From JAZQNC01 sp045536155 (lineage in GTDB: Bacteria; Bacillota; Clostridia; Oscillospirales; CAG-272): a stretch of DNA of 8,986 bases. The position numbers and the translations under genes are program-made. The stretch lies in contig JAZSMZ010000143.1 of assembly GCA_045536155.1 (NCBI GenBank), positions 1 through 8,986 on the forward strand, written 5' to 3'. Each line of letters starts with the position of its first letter. Positions within the stretch are counted from its first letter, which is position 1. Positions 5,923 to 8,986 of this stretch are shown here, piece by piece. The notes beneath the pieces are model-generated. The model was given only the letters and a program-made list of their open reading frames with translations. It had not been told where the DNA came from and made no database searches.

Positions 5923-6899
5923 TTACGCCTGAGGAGTTGTATAGCTGATTACACTTCCGCTTGCACTGGTATCTCCAATGCCTGCGATAACAGAAGGTGT
6001 CAGATCGAGCTTTGTTCCGGCATCCAAAGTAGTCAAGCCATTCAGTGTCAGTGTCAAAGCAAAGTCTTTTGTATTGGCAGGATCATTGTAGTAGTTCTTT
6101 GCTGCTGTTGCCCAGTTCTTCAAAACAGTACCGGAGTAATCGAAATTCTGCGGTGAGTTGGTCTTATCGTTAAGAACAAGTTTGAAGTTGAAGGACAAAC
6201 CGCTGTCACCATTTGCAATAAGATCAAAGGCTTCAGTGTTCGCAAATCTCAGTGCAACACCATACTTGATCGAATTGGAGCTAACTATCTGGGATCCCTT
6301 GCTGACAAACTCATATGCATAGAGTCTGTAACAACCATTAGCGGAATCATAGAGGGGCATAAACGCGTTGTTTGCGCTGATCACTGTAGAAGCAGCATTG
6401 CTTATAAATGCGCCCTTGCCACCCTTATCGCCGTCAATGATGTTACCGAAGGAAGCCAGCATTGAAGCAGTAAGTTTATAACCATTAAGATCAAGGGTTA
6501 CCGAGCTACCAACCATAACCATAGCCTCAGTGGAATCGCGGTGCAGTTTTACTGTGACTGCTGTAGAGCTTGAATTTGCTGCAGCGAGCGCTTCCGCAAG
6601 TGTTGTATATCCAACGCCGTTGACAGTTACAGGAGCAGAGGTGATACCATATGTTCCGTTGCCGTTATCTACGAGCATGAAGCCGTCTGCAATGTATGCA
6701 GCGTCAACTTTTTCATCGTATGTACCGCCGGTGAGCTCGATTGCATCGGTATTCGCATAACCGTCAGAAACCTTGATCACGCCGGTGAATGTGCCGCCTG
6801 CGACATCGATATCTACGTCGCTGCCTGCATCGCCGTAAATGCGAATTACGGAGTTACCGCCGGAAACAGTACCGTCAACAACCTCTCTGATGCATCCGC
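5923..6899 (-). CDS. Beta-helix surface protein, 5'-truncated
   Basis: The open frame (about 325 codons) runs from the stop at 5923 back past 6900 into the end of the holin-like gene. It holds a Gly/Thr-rich repeat region (SVIRIYGDAGSDVDIDVAGG, GTFTGVIKV, ELTGGTYDEKVD) typical of right-handed beta-helix surface proteins. A segment typical of such proteins follows (VTVNGVGYTTLAEALAAA, then SVTLDLNGYKLTAS, then FGNIIDGDKGGKG). The end is a globular, probably beta-rich domain finishing in SYTTPQA. There is no signal peptide, no in-frame ATG and no ribosome site upstream. The only in-frame GTG, at 6780, lies inside the repeats. Such proteins are normally exported, so the 5' end appears lost or joined by an assembly chimera. 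No LPXTG or dockerin motif is visible. The 44-aa peptide gene is downstream. Confidence 0.65.
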
Positions 6900-7127
6900 T
6901 TATGCGCGCTCGAGATCGTGAATGCGGATCTCATGCTCGTCGAGCTGACGGTGGATATCGCGGCGGTCGTTTTTACACTTGATATTGTTCTCGCGATCCT
7001 CCTCGATAAGCGCGCCGAGAGTTACGTCGAGTCGGGTGAGCGTGTGCACCAGCTTTGCGAGCACCGTGCCGATCGTGATGCAAAAGCCTACGAGGGCGAT
7101 AAGTCCCAAAACGATCTCCCAGGTCAT
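6900..7127 (-). CDS. Small holin-like membrane protein
   Basis: A 75-aa product with one N-terminal transmembrane helix (about residues 4-26, IVLGLIALVGFCITIGTVLA) followed by a strongly charged coiled-coil-like tail (LIEEDRENNIKCKNDRRD, then IHRQLDEHEIRIHDLERA). This is the layout of BhlA-type phage or bacteriocin holin-like proteins. The ATG overlaps the amidase TGA in an ATGA, and the ribosome site GGTGAGGG lies in the end of the amidase gene, so translation is coupled. By position it would help the amidase reach or permeabilise the envelope. Holin activity is inferred from size, topology and neighbour only. It stops exactly where the truncated beta-helix frame begins. Confidence 0.65.
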   Translation of the reverse strand: MTWEIVLGLIALVGFCITIGTVLAKLVHTLTRLDVTLGALIEEDRENNIKCKNDRRDIHRQLDEHEIRIHDLERA

Positions 7128-7921
7128 TCGCCCTCACCAACCTTTTTGATGTCGCGCGCATTGACCGCGGCCGTCACTACGCGGCCGATGCCGATGACGA
7201 TACAGTCGGAGCGCAGCGAGAGGACGTCGTAGACGTCGTAATATGCTCTGAATGTGCCGCCCGTGTAGGTGTAAGCGCGCTTTTTGTCCTCGTCGGCAAA
7301 GCGAGCTATCTTGACTTTATCGCCCACCTCAAAGGTTGCTTTTTCCTCTTCGATATTCTCCGCCGCCTCGCCATCCCCCGTCAGACGGGCGCGCACGTCG
7401 GCGCGAAAAGCGTCCATCGTTTTTTTGTGATGCGAAAACCAATGCTCGACATCGGCATGGTTTGATGCAATTCCCTTGCGGTGTCCCTCGGCGTGGCAGA
7501 TAATGCTCTTCTCGTCAATTCCGTATTTTTGACAAAGATGGGCGCAGACCTCAAGTGCCTCGGCTATTACTCGGTCAAGATATTCGCCGTCACCGAGATC
7601 GTCTTCACACAGCTCGATGCCGATATAGCCCGTGTTGTTGGCATTTTTGCTCCAGCCGAGAAAGCCGCTTCCGCTGTGCCAGCCGACGCTCTCCCAAGGC
7701 AGAGTCTGCATTGTGTTCACACGGCCGTCATCGTCAAGACCGATAAAGGCATGCACACATACCTGCCTGTTTTGCGGGCGCAGGGTATTGAAAAGCCGGT
7801 GCCATACCGACAGACGCGTCTGATTTGTGCCCGTCGAATGGATCATAATTCCGCGCACCTTATGGTATCGGTTTGCTTTATAGCATTCGTTTTTATAAAC
7901 GAAGTTTTCTTTTATCTCCAT
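7124..7921 (-). CDS. N-acetylmuramoyl-L-alanine amidase, CwlA-like endolysin
   Basis: A 265-aa product starting at the ATG at 7921, preceded by AGAAAGG; an in-frame start at 7990 has no such site and adds unlikely residues. Residues ~18-175 form an Amidase_2 domain that cuts the amide bond between muramic acid and the L-alanine of the stem peptide. His28 (GIMIHSTG), His143 (CHAEGH) and Asp157 (SNHADVEHW) are the probable zinc ligands. The HAEGH...GIASNHADVEHWF signature is common in phage and CwlA-type enzymes of Clostridia. A C-terminal segment from about FEVGDKVKI looks like an SH3-type wall-binding domain. No signal peptide, consistent with release through a holin. It overlaps the holin-like gene by 4 bases. 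A lone lysis pair without other phage genes suggests a remnant or domesticated module. Confidence 0.88.
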   Translation of the reverse strand: MEIKENFVYKNECYKANRYHKVRGIMIHSTGTNQTRLSVWHRLFNTLRPQNRQVCVHAFIGLDDDGRVNTMQTLPWESVGWHSGSGFLGWSKNANNTGYIGIELCEDDLGDGEYLDRVIAEALEVCAHLCQKYGIDEKSIICHAEGHRKGIASNHADVEHWFSHHKKTMDAFRADVRARLTGDGEAAENIEEEKATFEVGDKVKIARFADEDKKRAYTYTGGTFRAYYDVYDVLSLRSDCIVIGIGRVVTAAVNARDIKKVGEGE

Positions 7922-7949
7922 ATTTCTACCTTTCTGTTGACTATTTCCG

Positions 7950-7977
7950 CCTATATTAATAATATGCCAAAGTGCAA
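7950..7977 (-). promoter_or_regulatory. Possible promoter of the amidase gene
   Basis: On the minus strand TTGCAC (complement of 7972-7977), a 16-base spacer and TATAGG (complement of 7950-7955). The -10 box is imperfect, but the upstream terminator at 8013-8040 requires a promoter in this short gap. Confidence 0.4.
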
Positions 7978-8012
7978 AAAATTTCCTCACGATTATCTTT
8001 TCGAAAGCAATA

Positions 8013-8040
8013 AAAAAGGAGCTTTGAAAAGCTCCTTTTT
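8013..8040. terminator. Bidirectional terminator after the DUF2809 gene
   Basis: A perfect 12-bp stem (AAAAAGGAGCTT at 8013-8024, AAGCTCCTTTTT at 8029-8040) with a TGAA loop. The TAA stop of the DUF2809 gene (8039-8041) overlaps the hairpin. It separates the GH2 and DUF2809 transcript from the amidase unit. Confidence 0.88.
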
Positions 8041-8419
8041 ACGTATGTTTCAAATGTTTGAACAAAAGAGGACAGGCCGAAACGATCGCGCATCCCACGG
8101 CGTAGCAGACTATATCGGATACCGAAAACGTCCGTCCGAGCACGGTCGATAAAAGTCTGTTATCTTCAAGCCCCAAAAGGGCGACGAAATCGAAATACTG
8201 GCCGATCTCCACCGCAAGTGCAAAAATGAAAATGTACAGCGGCAAAAGGCGTACGCCGCTCGGGATAAATATCCGAACAAAGCAGTATATGACCATAACG
8301 ACGAGCACGTCGCCGACGTACGGACGGACGAAACTGTCGTTAACGAAAAGCGCGATCATTACCTCGATCGCAACAAACGCGAGAAAGGCGATCAGATAAA
8401 ACAGCCGTTTTCTATTCAT
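8039..8419 (-). CDS. DUF2809 family membrane protein
   Basis: A 126-aa, very hydrophobic protein with about four transmembrane helices: residues ~5-25 (LFYLIAFLAFVAIEVMIALF), ~35-52 (GDVLVVMVIYCFVRIF), ~58-72 and ~101-120. The motif FVRPYVGDVLVV after the first helix, the EIGQYFDFVALLGL stretch in the middle and SDIVCYAVG near the end are characteristic of DUF2809. It also resembles VanZ-like proteins in size and topology. Function unknown. It follows the GH2 gene by only 15 bases, so the two are probably co-transcribed, and a terminator begins at its stop codon. Confidence 0.82.
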   Translation of the reverse strand: MNRKRLFYLIAFLAFVAIEVMIALFVNDSFVRPYVGDVLVVMVIYCFVRIFIPSGVRLLPLYIFIFALAVEIGQYFDFVALLGLEDNRLLSTVLGRTFSVSDIVCYAVGCAIVSACPLLFKHLKHT

Positions 8420-8434
8420 ACAAAGCGACCCTTA

Positions 8435-8986
8435 TCAGTCTTCAATGGCGGCTTTTCTCGAAAGAATTGCGTGAATTATTGCGGGATCAAATTTCGGACG
8501 GCGGTCGTAGGTGTAAAGACCGTTCTGCTCCTGCTCGATGTCGGTAAGCTGAGTGTAGCAGAATCCGAGCATGCAGGGATTGTCAAGCAGGGTATCGGAA
8601 AGTCCGCGAAGACGGGCGATGAACTCCTCCTCGGTCTGGGGCGCATTACCGTATCCCCAGCCCGACTTATCCGCGCTCCATGCGATTCCGCCGTATTCGC
8701 TGACAAACATCGGCTGACCGACGGTGTAATGCTGACGGTGGGCGTACTGGTCAACGAAAGTTCCGTCTATGGGCAGATTTTTGTAAAACTCTGCGAATTT
8801 TTCAACGTCCTGCTCGTAGTTGTGCACGTCGTAGATATCGGTGATAACGTGATGCGCGCCGCTCGTATCGATGCAGGGACGGCTGCTGTCGGCCGCCTTT
8901 GTCGCCTTGTATACGCAGGAAATGAGATCGTCTATCTGCCAGCGACCGTCGAGATCCCACGTCTCGTTGAAGGGACACCAGCCGAT
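8435..8986 (-). CDS. GH2 family beta-glycosidase, C-terminal part
   Basis: The reading frame is open to the window edge, so only the last 183 residues are seen. At the start of the fragment GWCPFNETWD contains the asparagine-glutamate pair of GH2 catalytic domains (Glu8 of the fragment, acid/base). About 90 residues later MFVSEYGGIAW carries the expected nucleophile, Glu97 of the fragment. The remainder (CYTQLTDIEQEQNGLYTYDR, then PKFDP) is the standard end of the TIM barrel in the beta-galactosidase/beta-glucuronidase group. The visible part ends shortly after the barrel with no extra domain. It hydrolyses terminal beta-linked sugars; the substrate cannot be decided from this part. Export cannot be judged because the N-terminus is outside. 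Confidence 0.88.
   Translation of the reverse strand: MGWCPFNETWDLDGRWQIDDLISCVYKATKAADSSRPCIDTSGAHHVITDIYDVHNYEQDVEKFAEFYKNLPIDGTFVDQYAHRQHYTVGQPMFVSEYGGIAWSADKSGWGYGNAPQTEEEFIARLRGLSDTLLDNPCMLGFCYTQLTDIEQEQNGLYTYDRRPKFDPAIIHAILSRKAAIED

Noticed and set aside
7481..8152. Open frame of 223 codons on the plus strand
   Set aside because: It is antisense to the amidase, whose zinc-ligand motifs are clear, and crosses a bidirectional terminator.

Overview
The window looks like a chromosomal segment from an anaerobic Clostridia bacterium, probably an uncultured gut member of the Oscillospiraceae/Ruminococcaceae type. The basis is the pairing of a NifU-like scaffold gene with a GGGtGRT-family gene, consensus sigma-A promoters, GGAGG-type ribosome sites, a DUF2809 protein, a lipoprotein GH43 enzyme, a GH2 enzyme and a short GC-rich palindromic repeat of the kind seen in these genomes. 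No tRNA, rRNA, CRISPR array or transposase gene was seen.

Left part, plus strand (2-1626): the 3' end of a NifU-like gene and the complete GGGtGRT gene form an operon closed by a strong terminator.

Minus-strand cassette (1714-2662): a perfect sigma-A promoter drives a roughly 210-nt transcript with no ORF. It has a perfect 15-bp closing stem, a central bubble, an apical arm and a UUCG terminator. It could be a 6S-like RNA or an attenuator leader. Directly downstream lies a small membrane-anchored protein of unknown function that appears split by a one-base frameshift and ends at its own terminator. The cassette sits between the true 3' end of the GGGtGRT gene and a decayed copy of that same 3' end (2709-2755), so the locus has been rearranged. 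A palindromic repeat (2770-2835) follows.

Middle, plus strand (2991-5636): a sigma-A promoter and an 824-aa secreted GH43 lipoprotein with several carbohydrate-binding-type domains, closed by two back-to-back hairpin terminators.

Right part, minus strand (5746-8986), in transcription order: the C-terminal part of a GH2 beta-glycosidase, a DUF2809 membrane protein, a bidirectional terminator, a phage-type CwlA-like amidase overlapping a small holin-like gene, a beta-helix surface protein that has no credible start and appears truncated at its junction with the holin-like gene, and a 44-aa glycine-rich peptide gene. GH43 and GH2 point to plant or host glycan use, but they are separated and do not form one operon. 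The amidase and holin-like pair resembles a lysis module stranded without other phage genes.

Most worth checking are the structured RNA with its leader-like position, the decayed GGGtGRT 3' end, the broken surface-protein junction near 6900, and the small glycine-rich peptide.
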